DNA from: Actinomadura montaniterrae
GTDB lineage: Bacteria > Actinomycetota > Actinomycetes > Streptosporangiales > Streptosporangiaceae
Assembly: GCF_008923365.1 (NCBI RefSeq)
Contig: NZ_WBMR01000067.1
Location: 1-44,740 of the forward strand
DNA: 44,740 nt
Reading direction: 5' to 3'
Of the stretch, positions 32,178 to 39,232 are shown piece after piece (the stretch's first letter is position 1; each line of letters opens with the position of its first letter). The translations under genes and the position numbers were made by a program. Under the pieces are notes generated by a model, which worked only from the letters and a program-made list of their open reading frames with translations, was not told the DNA's origin and ran no database searches.

Positions 32178-33719
32178 CTACCGGAAGTCGCTCAGCTTGG
32201 GGGCGAGCGCGTTGAGGTCGGTGGACTTCTCCAGCCGGACCGCCTTCGGGTCGTAGCCGAAGAAGCTGTTCATGTACACCCACGGCGCGAACCACGCCTG
32301 GTCGATGACGTGCCGGTTCAGCTCCTGCTGCGCCGTCGCCGCCTCCTTGCCCTGGCCGGACAGGACGGTGCTCCAGAGCCGGTCGATGGTGGGATCGGTG
32401 ATCTTCTCGGTGTTCCACACCGCGGTGGGGATGATCGCGCCGTCGATGGTGAGCCGCGAGTCGCCGTGGTTGCCGAGCGGCCAGAAGATGATGGGGTACT
32501 TTCCGCTGAGCGTGTCGAGAAGGGCGTTCGACCCGGACAGCGTGACCTGCTTGGCGTTGATGCCGAGTTCCTTCAGCCCCTGGATGACGATCGGCATCGC
32601 GGCGTCCAGACCGAAGCCGGCGATGTAGGGGATCTGCACCGAGAAGCCCTTGGCGTAGCCGGCGTCGGCCATGAGCTTCCTGGCCGCCGCGACGTTGTAG
32701 GGGTAGGGGTCCTGGAAGCCCGGGATCCACGCCGGGCTGTTCTTCCGGAAGATCTGCGCGGTGGGCTCGGCCTGCCCCTGGTAGAGCTTCTGGGCGATGG
32801 CGTTCTTGTCGAAGACCATGTTGATGGCGCGGCGGACCCTGACGTCGCCCAGCGCCGGGACGACCTTGCCCTTGCGGTCCTCGATGAGCAGGCCGGCCCA
32901 CTGGCCGTGCTGCACCAGCGCGGTCAGCCCGGAGGTCTTCAGCTGGCCGAGCGCCGACGCGTCGGTGATCGCGCCGGAGATCTGCCCGGTCTTGAGGGCG
33001 TTCACCCGCGCCGTCCGGTCGGTGAGCACCTTCAAGGTGATCTTCTTGTAGGGGTAGCGGGCCGCGTCCCAATTGGCCGGATTCTTGGTGAGCACGTACA
33101 CCGAGCCCGGCGTCGAGGCGGCCCGGTCGTAGAGGTAGGGACCGGAGCCCACCGGCGCCTGATCCAGCTTCCCCGACGCGAGGTACTTGGGGCTGGCGAT
33201 GGCCCCGGCGCCGAGGCACATCACGGTGGTGAGGTAGGACTTCGGCTTCGGTGTGGTCATGACCACGGTCGAGGCGTCCGGGGACGACACCTTGACGCCG
33301 GGCAGGAAGCTCTTCCCGCCAGGCGCGTTCACCTGGTAGTCCAGCGCCGCCTTGACGGCCGGACCGTCCACCGGGGTGCCGTCGCTGAACTTCATGCCTG
33401 GCCGCAGGTGCAGGGTCAGCTTCGTGTTGCCGTCGGTGAACTGGTAGCTCTGGGCGATGTTCGGCGAGACGTTGCCGAACTCGTCGCAGTTGAAGATCGT
33501 GTCGTAGACGGCGGACGACGCCCATGCCACGGAGCCGGGAAGGATCTTGCCTGGGTCCCAGCCGGGGATGTCGGCCTCCAGCCCGAGCACCAGGTCGTCC
33601 TTGCGGGTCGCGGCTCCGCCGTCCGTGCCGCCGCTGGTGCAGCCGCCGACGGCGAGCGCCGCCAGCAGCAGGCCGCAGCCGGCGACGCGGGTGAGGCCGC
33701 GACGTCCTCTGGTTGCCAT
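32178..33719 (-). CDS. Opp/Dpp-type substrate-binding lipoprotein
   Basis: A 513-aa solute-binding protein of the peptide/nickel (SBP_bac_5) family. The ATG at 33719 has AGGAG five bases upstream and begins a lipoprotein signal, MATRGRRGLTRVAGCGLLLAAL, ending in the lipobox AVGGC. Family features are LTLHLRPGMKFSDGTPVDG, PVGSGPYLY, DVRVRRAINMVFDK and AARKLMADAGYAKGF. It captures the cargo outside the cell. It is the first gene of the nine-gene operon, directly after the LacI-type operators. Binding of a rhamnose-containing glycoside is inferred from the downstream rhamnosidases. Confidence 0.93.
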   Translation of the reverse strand: MATRGRRGLTRVAGCGLLLAALAVGGCTSGGTDGGAATRKDDLVLGLEADIPGWDPGKILPGSVAWASSAVYDTIFNCDEFGNVSPNIAQSYQFTDGNTKLTLHLRPGMKFSDGTPVDGPAVKAALDYQVNAPGGKSFLPGVKVSSPDASTVVMTTPKPKSYLTTVMCLGAGAIASPKYLASGKLDQAPVGSGPYLYDRAASTPGSVYVLTKNPANWDAARYPYKKITLKVLTDRTARVNALKTGQISGAITDASALGQLKTSGLTALVQHGQWAGLLIEDRKGKVVPALGDVRVRRAINMVFDKNAIAQKLYQGQAEPTAQIFRKNSPAWIPGFQDPYPYNVAAARKLMADAGYAKGFSVQIPYIAGFGLDAAMPIVIQGLKELGINAKQVTLSGSNALLDTLSGKYPIIFWPLGNHGDSRLTIDGAIIPTAVWNTEKITDPTIDRLWSTVLSGQGKEAATAQQELNRHVIDQAWFAPWVYMNSFFGYDPKAVRLEKSTDLNALAPKLSDFR

Positions 33720-33856
33720 CTGATCTCCTCGACACGATCGGGTCCCGCGACCGGCCCCGCACGGGGGCATCGGTGACTCGGGGGTGGGGGTGGCGCCGCA
33801 CGACCGGTCCCTCGGCGAAGTCGACCGGCGACATCGGCGACGCTTCGCGGAGAGTT

Positions 33857-33870
33857 GTAGAACGGTTTAT
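33857..33870. promoter_or_regulatory. LacI-type operator box 1 (operon leader)
   Basis: GTAGAACGGTTTAT has a central CG and partly palindromic arms. It lies just downstream of the predicted start of the leftward operon. It differs only by transitions from box 2 at 34008-34021, on the same strand and overlapping the lacI promoter. Confidence 0.45.
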
Positions 33871-33885
33871 GAGCTTTACCTGAAG

Positions 33886-33914
33886 TTTAGATACATGACT
33901 TGGCGCCATGTCAA
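33886..33914 (-). promoter_or_regulatory. Promoter of the ABC/rhamnosidase operon
   Basis: On the minus strand, a consensus -35 TTGACA (33914-33909) and -10 TCTAAA (33891-33886) are 17 bases apart. Predicted initiation near 33879 gives a leader of about 160 bases to the binding-protein start. Confidence 0.6.
33896..33913. promoter_or_regulatory. Near-perfect 18-bp palindrome in operon promoter
   Basis: TGACTTGGCGCCATGTCA pairs at eight of nine positions around a central CG, the usual symmetry of LacI-family operators. It covers the -35/spacer of the operon promoter, so a repressor bound there would block RNA polymerase. Confidence 0.6.
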
Positions 33915-33984
33915 GCATCTTCTTGCCGAAACCTCCCCCTGACCGATCCCTGACAACGGGGGGACCCGCAGCCGTCGGCGGCAT

Positions 33985-34012
33985 TTGCCGCCACGGGGAG
34001 GCAGAATGTAAA
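33985..34012 (+). promoter_or_regulatory. Candidate promoter of the lacI-like gene
   Basis: -35 TTGCCG (33985-33990) and -10 TGTAAA (34007-34012) are 16 bases apart. The -35 overlaps a GGCGGCA/TGCCGCC palindrome. It is a moderate match only, upstream of the GTG at 34103. Confidence 0.35.
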
Positions 34013-34021
34013 ACGGTCCAC
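34008..34021. promoter_or_regulatory. LacI-type operator box 2 (lacI promoter)
   Basis: GTAAAACGGTCCAC matches box 1 in the pattern GTARAACGGTYYAY and overlaps the -10 of the lacI promoter, consistent with autoregulation. Confidence 0.45.
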
Positions 34022-34102
34022 AGCTCTCCCCGCCCATGACGGCACGACCGCGCGCCGCGCGCTACGGCCGTCCACCGCCCGCCGACACGACAGGAAGACC
34101 AC

Positions 34103-35122
34103 GTGAACGACCCTCGCGTCACGATCCGGGACGTCGCGCGCGCGGCCGGCGTCTCACCGGCCGCCGTGTCCAAGGTGCTCAACGACGGTTACGGCGTCAG
34201 CGCGGCGATGCGCGAGAAGGTCATGCACGCGATCGCCGAGCTGGGGTACCGGCCGAACGTCACCGCCCGCGCCATGCGCGGGCGGTCGCACACCGTCGGC
34301 GTCGTGGCCGACATCCGCGCGCCGATCGTGGCCCAGGTCGTCGAGGGCGTCCAGGAAGGGCTGCGGGACTCCTCCCTCGACGTCCTGCTCGCACCGGTCG
34401 GAGACGCCCCCGAACGCCAGCGCGCCAGCATCGACACCATGATCAACCGGAACGTCGAAGGGCTGATCCTGATCGCGCCGACCCTCCCCTACACCGCGCT
34501 CAACACCCTCGGGCAGTCGATTCCGACGGTCCTCATCGGCCGCCACGGCGGCGGGCGCCACTTCGACAGCGTCATGGACGACGACGCGGCCGGAGCCGGG
34601 CTGGCCGTCGAGCACCTGGCCGGACTGGGGCACAGGAGGATCTCCCACATCACCATGCCGACGGGGAGGCTCCGCAGGCCCTCGGTCCTGCCGCAGACGG
34701 CCCGAGAGGACGGGTACGTCGCGGCGATGCGCGACCACGCCCTCGAACCCGACGTCATCACCACCGATTTCACCGAGGAGGGCGGCTACGCCGGAGCCCT
34801 GACCGCGCTGCGGCGCCGGGAGCCGGCGACCGCGATCTTCGCGGGCACCGACACGGTCGCCCTGGGCGTCCTGCGCGCGGCGCACGAGCTCGGGCTGCGC
34901 GTCCCGCAGGACCTGTCCGTCGTCGGCGCCGACAACATCCCGGTCAGCGCCCTACCGCAGATCTCCCTCACCACGATCGACCCGGCCGGGAAGCTGAACG
35001 GCTCGACGAGCGCCCGGCTGCTGCGCGAACGCATCGACGGCCGCCTCAACCCGGTCACCTACGCGATCGCCCCGTCCCTGGTCGTCCGCGGGACGACCGC
35101 GCCATCCGGAAGTGACCGATGA
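34103..35122 (+). CDS. LacI-family transcriptional regulator
   Basis: A 339-aa LacI/GalR-type repressor. The N-terminal helix-turn-helix is VTIRDVARAAGVSPAAVSKVLN at about residues 6-27, with the hinge region GYRPNVTARAMRGR near 50. A periplasmic-binding-protein-like sensor domain follows (VGVVADIRAPIVAQVVEGVQ, EGLILIAPT, AIFAGTDTVALGVLRAAHELG). The GTG at 34103 has AGGAAGA six bases upstream. It is divergent from the ABC/rhamnosidase operon and overlaps the GH43-like gene by four bases (ATGA), so it probably controls both directions in response to a sugar released from the cargo. Confidence 0.94.
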   Translation: MNDPRVTIRDVARAAGVSPAAVSKVLNDGYGVSAAMREKVMHAIAELGYRPNVTARAMRGRSHTVGVVADIRAPIVAQVVEGVQEGLRDSSLDVLLAPVGDAPERQRASIDTMINRNVEGLILIAPTLPYTALNTLGQSIPTVLIGRHGGGRHFDSVMDDDAAGAGLAVEHLAGLGHRRISHITMPTGRLRRPSVLPQTAREDGYVAAMRDHALEPDVITTDFTEEGGYAGALTALRRREPATAIFAGTDTVALGVLRAAHELGLRVPQDLSVVGADNIPVSALPQISLTTIDPAGKLNGSTSARLLRERIDGRLNPVTYAIAPSLVVRGTTAPSGSDR

Positions 35123-36162
35123 CCTACACCTCGATCCGCCCCGGACAGGAGTGGCTGGACACCGGCGGCGAACGCATCCAGGCCCACGGCGGCTCGCTCT
35201 TGCATGTGGACGGCACGTTCTACTGGTACGGCGAGAACAAGGAGAGATCGAAACCGGGTAGCGGGATCTGGCACTGGGGTGTCCGCTGCTACTCCTCCAC
35301 GGACCTCTACAACTGGACCGACGAGGGCCTCATCATCGCGCCCGTGGAGGACGACCCGGAGTCGCCCCTCCACCCCGCCCAGCTCATGGACCGGCCGCAC
35401 ATCGTCCGCGACGAGCGCGCGGGCAGGTACGTGTGCTGGCTGAAGATCATGGGCACCGGAAACGTCCAGACCTCGACGGTCCTCGTCGCGGACCATCTGC
35501 TCGGCCCCTACGAGATCGTGCGCACCGGACTGCGGCCGCTCGGAATGAACGCCGGGGACTTCGACCTGGTGGTCGCACCCGACGACGGCAAGGGCTACTA
35601 CTACTTCGAGCGGGTCCACAGCGAGCTGGTCTGCGCGGACCTCACCGAGGACTACACCGGCGTGACGGGCTACTACTCCACCCATTTCCCGCGACGCCGG
35701 CCGCCCGACGTCCGCGAGGCGCCCGCCCACTTCACCCGCGACGGGCTGCACTACCTGTTCACGTCCGGCACCACCGCCTACTTCCCCAACCGCTCGGAGG
35801 TCGCGGTGGCGGAGACCTACCACGGACCATGGACCGTCCTCGGCGACCCGCACCCCGCCGACCCGACGGGCACCTCGTTCCGGTCGCAGATCAGCTCGGT
35901 CTTCAAGCATCCGGCCAAGAAGGACCTGTACATCGCCCTGGCCGACCGATGGCTGCCGAACGTTCCCGCCGAGCTGGCCCAGCAGGCGCCCGATGCGTTC
36001 CGGCGGATGTTCGCCGGGGAGCCTGGCGAGCCCGGCACGGACCTGGCGGCGGTCGAGGTCGACACGTCCATCGCCGACTACGTCTGGCTGCCCGTGCGGT
36101 TCGAGGGCGACATGCCGATCCTCGACTGGCACGACGAATGGCGGATCGAGGATCACGACTGA
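35119..36162 (+). CDS. GH43-like glycoside hydrolase, galactanase-type
   Basis: A 347-aa five-bladed beta-propeller enzyme of GH43 type. The N-terminal motif QAHGGSLLHVDGTFYWYGENK, then CYSSTDLYNW, MDRPHIVRD, AGDFDLVV and REAPAHFTRDGLHYLFTSG, are family features. The QAHGG start, without the usual Asp base, resembles GH43 subfamily 24 (exo-beta-1,3-galactanases), in which that Asp is also absent. The substrate is therefore perhaps a galactan or arabinogalactan side chain, but this is an inference from motif style. No signal peptide: cytoplasmic. It is translationally coupled to the LacI-type regulator, which ties it to the rhamnosidase locus on the other strand. Confidence 0.8.
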   Translation: MTYTSIRPGQEWLDTGGERIQAHGGSLLHVDGTFYWYGENKERSKPGSGIWHWGVRCYSSTDLYNWTDEGLIIAPVEDDPESPLHPAQLMDRPHIVRDERAGRYVCWLKIMGTGNVQTSTVLVADHLLGPYEIVRTGLRPLGMNAGDFDLVVAPDDGKGYYYFERVHSELVCADLTEDYTGVTGYYSTHFPRRRPPDVREAPAHFTRDGLHYLFTSGTTAYFPNRSEVAVAETYHGPWTVLGDPHPADPTGTSFRSQISSVFKHPAKKDLYIALADRWLPNVPAELAQQAPDAFRRMFAGEPGEPGTDLAAVEVDTSIADYVWLPVRFEGDMPILDWHDEWRIEDHD

Positions 36163-36180
36163 CGCCCGTCCCCGGAAACC

Positions 36181-36222
36181 TTGACTTGAGGTAAAGGTCG
36201 AATTAGTTTTACCCGGCGTCAA
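36181..36222 (+). promoter_or_regulatory. Nested inverted repeat overlapping a promoter
   Basis: Two concentric inverted repeats share one centre. The outer is TTGAC (36181-36185) with GTCAA (36218-36222); the inner is GGTAAA (36190-36195) with TTTACC (36208-36213). The same DNA offers -35 TTGACT and, 17 bases on, -10 TAGTTT (36204-36209), suited to driving the SGNH gene. It may be an operator, and it could also fold as a hairpin after the GH43-like gene. Confidence 0.5.
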
Positions 36223-36296
36223 CCTCTGTCGCCCCGGCCGCACCGCGCGGCTGCGGCCCGGCTCCGACGAGCCGTCCCACCCCTGGAGGCACTCCC

Positions 36297-37100
36297 GTGC
36301 ACCGACCACGCGCCCGCGCCCTCGCCGCGCCCCTCCTCCTGTCCGCCGCCCTCGGCCTGGTCGCCACCCCGGCTCGCGCCACGTCCCCCGCCTACGACTC
36401 GTCCACCCACTACGTGGCGATGGGAGACTCCTTCTCCTCCGGACTCGGCGCGCCGAACGCCAGCCTCGACTGCGGCCGCAGCCCGCAGGGCTACCCCACG
36501 CTGTGGGCCAAGGCCCACGGCATCAGCACGTTCACCGACGTCACCTGCGGCGGCGCGGTGACCGACGACGTGCTGGCCAAGCAGATCTCGGGGCTCAACG
36601 CCCAGACCGACGTCGTCACCATCACCATCGGCGGGAACGACGCCGCCTGGGGAGACCAGGTGTCGACCTGCCTGCTCTCCGGCGACAGCGCCTGCACCAC
36701 CGCGATCGACAAGGCCGTCGCCGGGCTGCCCGCCGTCACGGCCAAGGTCGACACCACCTACACCGCGATCCGCCAGGCCGCCCCGCACGCCGACGTCTAC
36801 GTCCTCGGCTACCCGCTCCTCTACGAGGAGACCGCCGGCTGCAGCAGCTGGCCCGCCCCCGACCAGTACCAGCGCAAGGAGATCAACCGCTTCGGCAGGG
36901 CGCTCGACCAGGGCATCGCCCAGAGCGCCGCGAAGGCCGGTTTCCGGTTCGTCGACGCCCAGCCGTACTTCGCCGGGCACGCCGTCTGCTCCGGCACCCC
37001 CTGGATCAACGCCACCCTAGCCCTCCCCGCACCGCTCCACCCCAACGCCGACGGCTACCGCCTCGGCTACCTGCCCGCACTCACCTCCGCCACCGGCTGA
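36297..37100 (+). CDS. Secreted SGNH/GDSL-type lipase or esterase
   Basis: A 267-aa extracellular SGNH hydrolase. The GTG at 36297 has GGAGG eight bases upstream. The first ~30 residues (MHRPRARALAAPLLLSAALG, then TPARA) form a Sec signal peptide with likely cleavage after ARA. Blocks are MGDSFSSGLG (block I, nucleophile Ser), a later CGGAVT Gly block, GGNDAAW (block III) and HPNADGY (block V, Asp/His pair). Several Cys residues suggest disulfides, as in Streptomyces lipases of this family. It cleaves esters outside the cell; whether it acts on the same plant material as the rhamnosidase locus is unknown. A strong hairpin follows. Confidence 0.93.
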   Translation: MHRPRARALAAPLLLSAALGLVATPARATSPAYDSSTHYVAMGDSFSSGLGAPNASLDCGRSPQGYPTLWAKAHGISTFTDVTCGGAVTDDVLAKQISGLNAQTDVVTITIGGNDAAWGDQVSTCLLSGDSACTTAIDKAVAGLPAVTAKVDTTYTAIRQAAPHADVYVLGYPLLYEETAGCSSWPAPDQYQRKEINRFGRALDQGIAQSAAKAGFRFVDAQPYFAGHAVCSGTPWINATLALPAPLHPNADGYRLGYLPALTSATG

Positions 37101-37113
37101 TCCGATCACCGCG

Positions 37114-37147
37114 CGGGCTGGGCCTGGAGAGGGCCAGGCCCAGCCCG
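37114..37147 (+). terminator. Strong hairpin after the SGNH lipase gene
   Basis: A 14-bp perfect stem (CGGGCTGGGCCTGG and its complement) with loop AGAGGG starts 14 bases past the lipase stop. No T-tract follows. It ends 30 bases before the next start codon and may separate the two genes transcriptionally. Confidence 0.75.
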
Positions 37148-37177
37148 TCCCACCCCCGGCCCCCAGGGAGACCCAGA

Positions 37178-38362
37178 GTGCTTTTCGCCGACCATCGCCC
37201 CGACTCCGTCAAAGGCCGGTTCGCGCCGGGCATGGCACCGGTCGTCGAAGCGTTCGCATCGAGCATCGGGGATCCCGCCGCTGGAGGCGCCGCCCTCTCG
37301 ATCTGGCACGACGGCGAGGAGGTCGTCGACGTGCATGCCGGGATCGCCGACACGAGGACCGGACGCCCGTGGGACGCCGCCACCCGAGCGGTGCTCTTCT
37401 CTGCGACGAAGGGACTCGGTGCTGTCGCTGTCGCCCGGCTCGCCGACGAGCTGAAGCTGGACCTTGACGCCCCCGTCGCCTCCGTCTGGCCGGAATTCGC
37501 CGCCCACGGCAAGGAGCGCATCACCATCACCGACGTGCTCGCCCACCGCGCCGGCCTCGTCGCCCCCGACACCACGATGAGCCCGGACGACCTCGCCGAC
37601 GTGCGCGGCTTCGCCGACCGCCTCGCGGCACAGCGGCCGATGTGGCCGGACGCCTGCTCGCACCTCTACCACGCACTCACCTGGGGACCGCTGGTCAGCG
37701 AGATCGTCCGCCGCGCGACGAGCCGGGAGGCACCGGACGTCTTCGCCCGGGAGATCGCCGCTCCCCTGGACGCCGCGGTCACCCTGCGGGCCGACGACCG
37801 CGACCTCCGGCACCTGGCGTACACGACCGCGGCACCGGAAACGGAACTTCTGACCTCACAGACCATCCCGCAGATGGGTGAACTGGCCCACCGAATGCTG
37901 ACCGCCGGTGGCGCCCTGCCGCTCACCCTGGTCGGGGACGGCACCGGCCTGAACGACCCGCGCCTACTGAAAGCGGGCCTGCTCAGCGCCGCCGGAGTCG
38001 GCACGGCATCAGGCCTCGCGAGGATCTGGTCCGCCACGATCACGCCGACGCGCGGCGTGCGCATCCTGTCCGACGATGCCGTCCGGCGACTCGCCGTCCC
38101 GCGCAGCACGGGCCCCAATGCCACCGACACGGAGACCGACGGCCCGTTCCACCGCTGGGGCGCCGGCGTGCAGCTCTCGTCCGAGGCGCTGACCTGGTTG
38201 AGCCCCTCTTCCTTCGGGCACGACGGCGCCGGCGGCCAGGCGGGTTTCGCGGATCCCGACTACGGCATCGGGTTCGGCTACGTCACCAACCGGATGGCCG
38301 CCGCCCCTCTGATCGGACCGATCGTGAAAGCCCTCCGCTCGATCCTCGACCATGCCTCGTAA
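37178..38362 (+). CDS. Serine hydrolase of the beta-lactamase class C / esterase family
   Basis: A 394-aa penicillin-binding-protein-like serine hydrolase, probably an EstB-type esterase rather than a beta-lactamase. Motif 1 is SATK (nucleophile Ser and Lys) in VLFSATKGLGAVAVARL. Motif 2 is YHA in HLYHALTWG, replacing the YxN of true class C enzymes. Motif 3 is HDGAGG in place of KTG. No signal peptide was seen, so it is probably cytoplasmic. The GTG at 37178 has AGGGAG seven bases upstream and follows the hairpin. The substrate is unknown, and there is no clear functional link to its neighbours. Confidence 0.9.
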   Translation: MLFADHRPDSVKGRFAPGMAPVVEAFASSIGDPAAGGAALSIWHDGEEVVDVHAGIADTRTGRPWDAATRAVLFSATKGLGAVAVARLADELKLDLDAPVASVWPEFAAHGKERITITDVLAHRAGLVAPDTTMSPDDLADVRGFADRLAAQRPMWPDACSHLYHALTWGPLVSEIVRRATSREAPDVFAREIAAPLDAAVTLRADDRDLRHLAYTTAAPETELLTSQTIPQMGELAHRMLTAGGALPLTLVGDGTGLNDPRLLKAGLLSAAGVGTASGLARIWSATITPTRGVRILSDDAVRRLAVPRSTGPNATDTETDGPFHRWGAGVQLSSEALTWLSPSSFGHDGAGGQAGFADPDYGIGFGYVTNRMAAAPLIGPIVKALRSILDHAS

Positions 38363-38428
38363 AGCACGCGATCGCGAACGCCGATGAAGTGTGGTTCGGT
38401 TCGTCGTACCCTCGTTTTCACCTCGCTG

Positions 38429-38464
38429 TATACTCAGTGGAATCGTATTTCATTGAGTGGAATC
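38429..38464 (+). promoter_or_regulatory. IclR-type operator and -10 box upstream of the iclR-like gene
   Basis: A -10 TATACT (38429-38434) is followed by TGGAATCGTATTTCA (38438-38452), which resembles the IclR-family consensus TGGAAATNATTTCCA at both ends. AGTGGAATC also occurs as a direct repeat (38436-38444 and 38456-38464). The position over the predicted transcription start fits autorepression. Confidence 0.6.
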
Positions 38465-38472
38465 AGAGGACC

Positions 38473-39228
38473 ATGAGCGACGGGGCGATCAACCGGACGT
38501 TGCGCGTGCTGGCCACGGTGTGCGAGGCGGGGCCGCAGACGCTCACGGTCCTGTCCGCAAAGACGGGGCTGACTCCGCCCACGCTCCTGCGCACGCTGCG
38601 GTTGATGCGCGACGAGGGCTACGTGACCCAGGACGAGGACCGCAAGTGGCGGGCCACGATGCAGATGTGGCGGCTCGGCTGCGCCGTTAAGGACTCGACC
38701 GGGCTCAACGAGCTGGCCGGGCGGACGCTCGGCGAGCTGGTCGCCGAGATTGAGGAGACCGTGGTCTTCGCCGCGTTCGAGAACGGCTGGCTGACCTACC
38801 TCGCGCAGGTGGAACCGGACAAGCCCGTCCGGGCGCACGTCCCGCTCGGCGGGCACTACGCCGCGCTCGACACCACGACCGGGCACGCCGTGATGGCGTG
38901 GCTGCCCAAGGCGGAGATCGACGCGATCGTGCGGACGCAGGCCAGGCCGGAGTTCGACGCGCGCGCCCGGCGGGAGCTGTACCGGGAGCTGGCCGAGGTC
39001 GCCCAGCGCGGCGTCGCCAGCGGGTCCGGCGACCGGTGGCCCGGGGTGTGGGGCGCAGCGTCGGCCGTGTTCGACCATCGCGGCGTGCCGATCGGCGCGG
39101 TCGGCGTCTCCATCCCGGGCCGGGGGGAGCCGGAGCGGGCGGGGGCCGTCTCGGCCTCGGTGCTGCAGGCCGCGCGCCGGTTCACCCAGCAGCTCGGCGG
39201 GACGGTCCCCGCGCCCGGGAAGCGGTGA
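38473..39228 (+). CDS. IclR-family transcriptional regulator
   Basis: A 251-aa IclR-type regulator. An N-terminal winged helix-turn-helix (NRTLRVLATVCEAGPQTLTVLSAKTGLTPPTLLRTLRLMRDEGYV) is followed by the GAF-like effector domain (ETVVFAAFENGWLTYLAQVE, AALDTTTGHAVMAWLP, GVWGAASAVFDHRGVPIGAVGVSIP). The ATG at 38473 follows AGAGGA closely; an earlier in-frame ATG at 38389 would include the promoter and is rejected. IclR proteins commonly control aromatic or fatty-acid degradation. It is convergent with the acyl-CoA dehydrogenase operon, the two stops being four bases apart, so the operon is a possible but not proven target. Confidence 0.92.
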   Translation: MSDGAINRTLRVLATVCEAGPQTLTVLSAKTGLTPPTLLRTLRLMRDEGYVTQDEDRKWRATMQMWRLGCAVKDSTGLNELAGRTLGELVAEIEETVVFAAFENGWLTYLAQVEPDKPVRAHVPLGGHYAALDTTTGHAVMAWLPKAEIDAIVRTQARPEFDARARRELYRELAEVAQRGVASGSGDRWPGVWGAASAVFDHRGVPIGAVGVSIPGRGEPERAGAVSASVLQAARRFTQQLGGTVPAPGKR

Positions 39229-39232
39229 GCGG

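Noticed and set aside
33977..33992. GGCGGCA/TGCCGCC as a terminator
   Set aside because: The loop would be only two bases, there is no gene ending there on either strand, and it overlaps the lacI -35. It may be an operator or chance GC symmetry.
34036..35115. Alternative Arg/Pro-rich frame over the lacI-like gene
   Set aside because: Composition is typical of an out-of-frame reading; the overlapping frame has a full LacI domain structure.
38389..38472. Earlier ATG start for the IclR gene
   Set aside because: It would make the -10 box and palindrome coding, and the added residues have no family resemblance.
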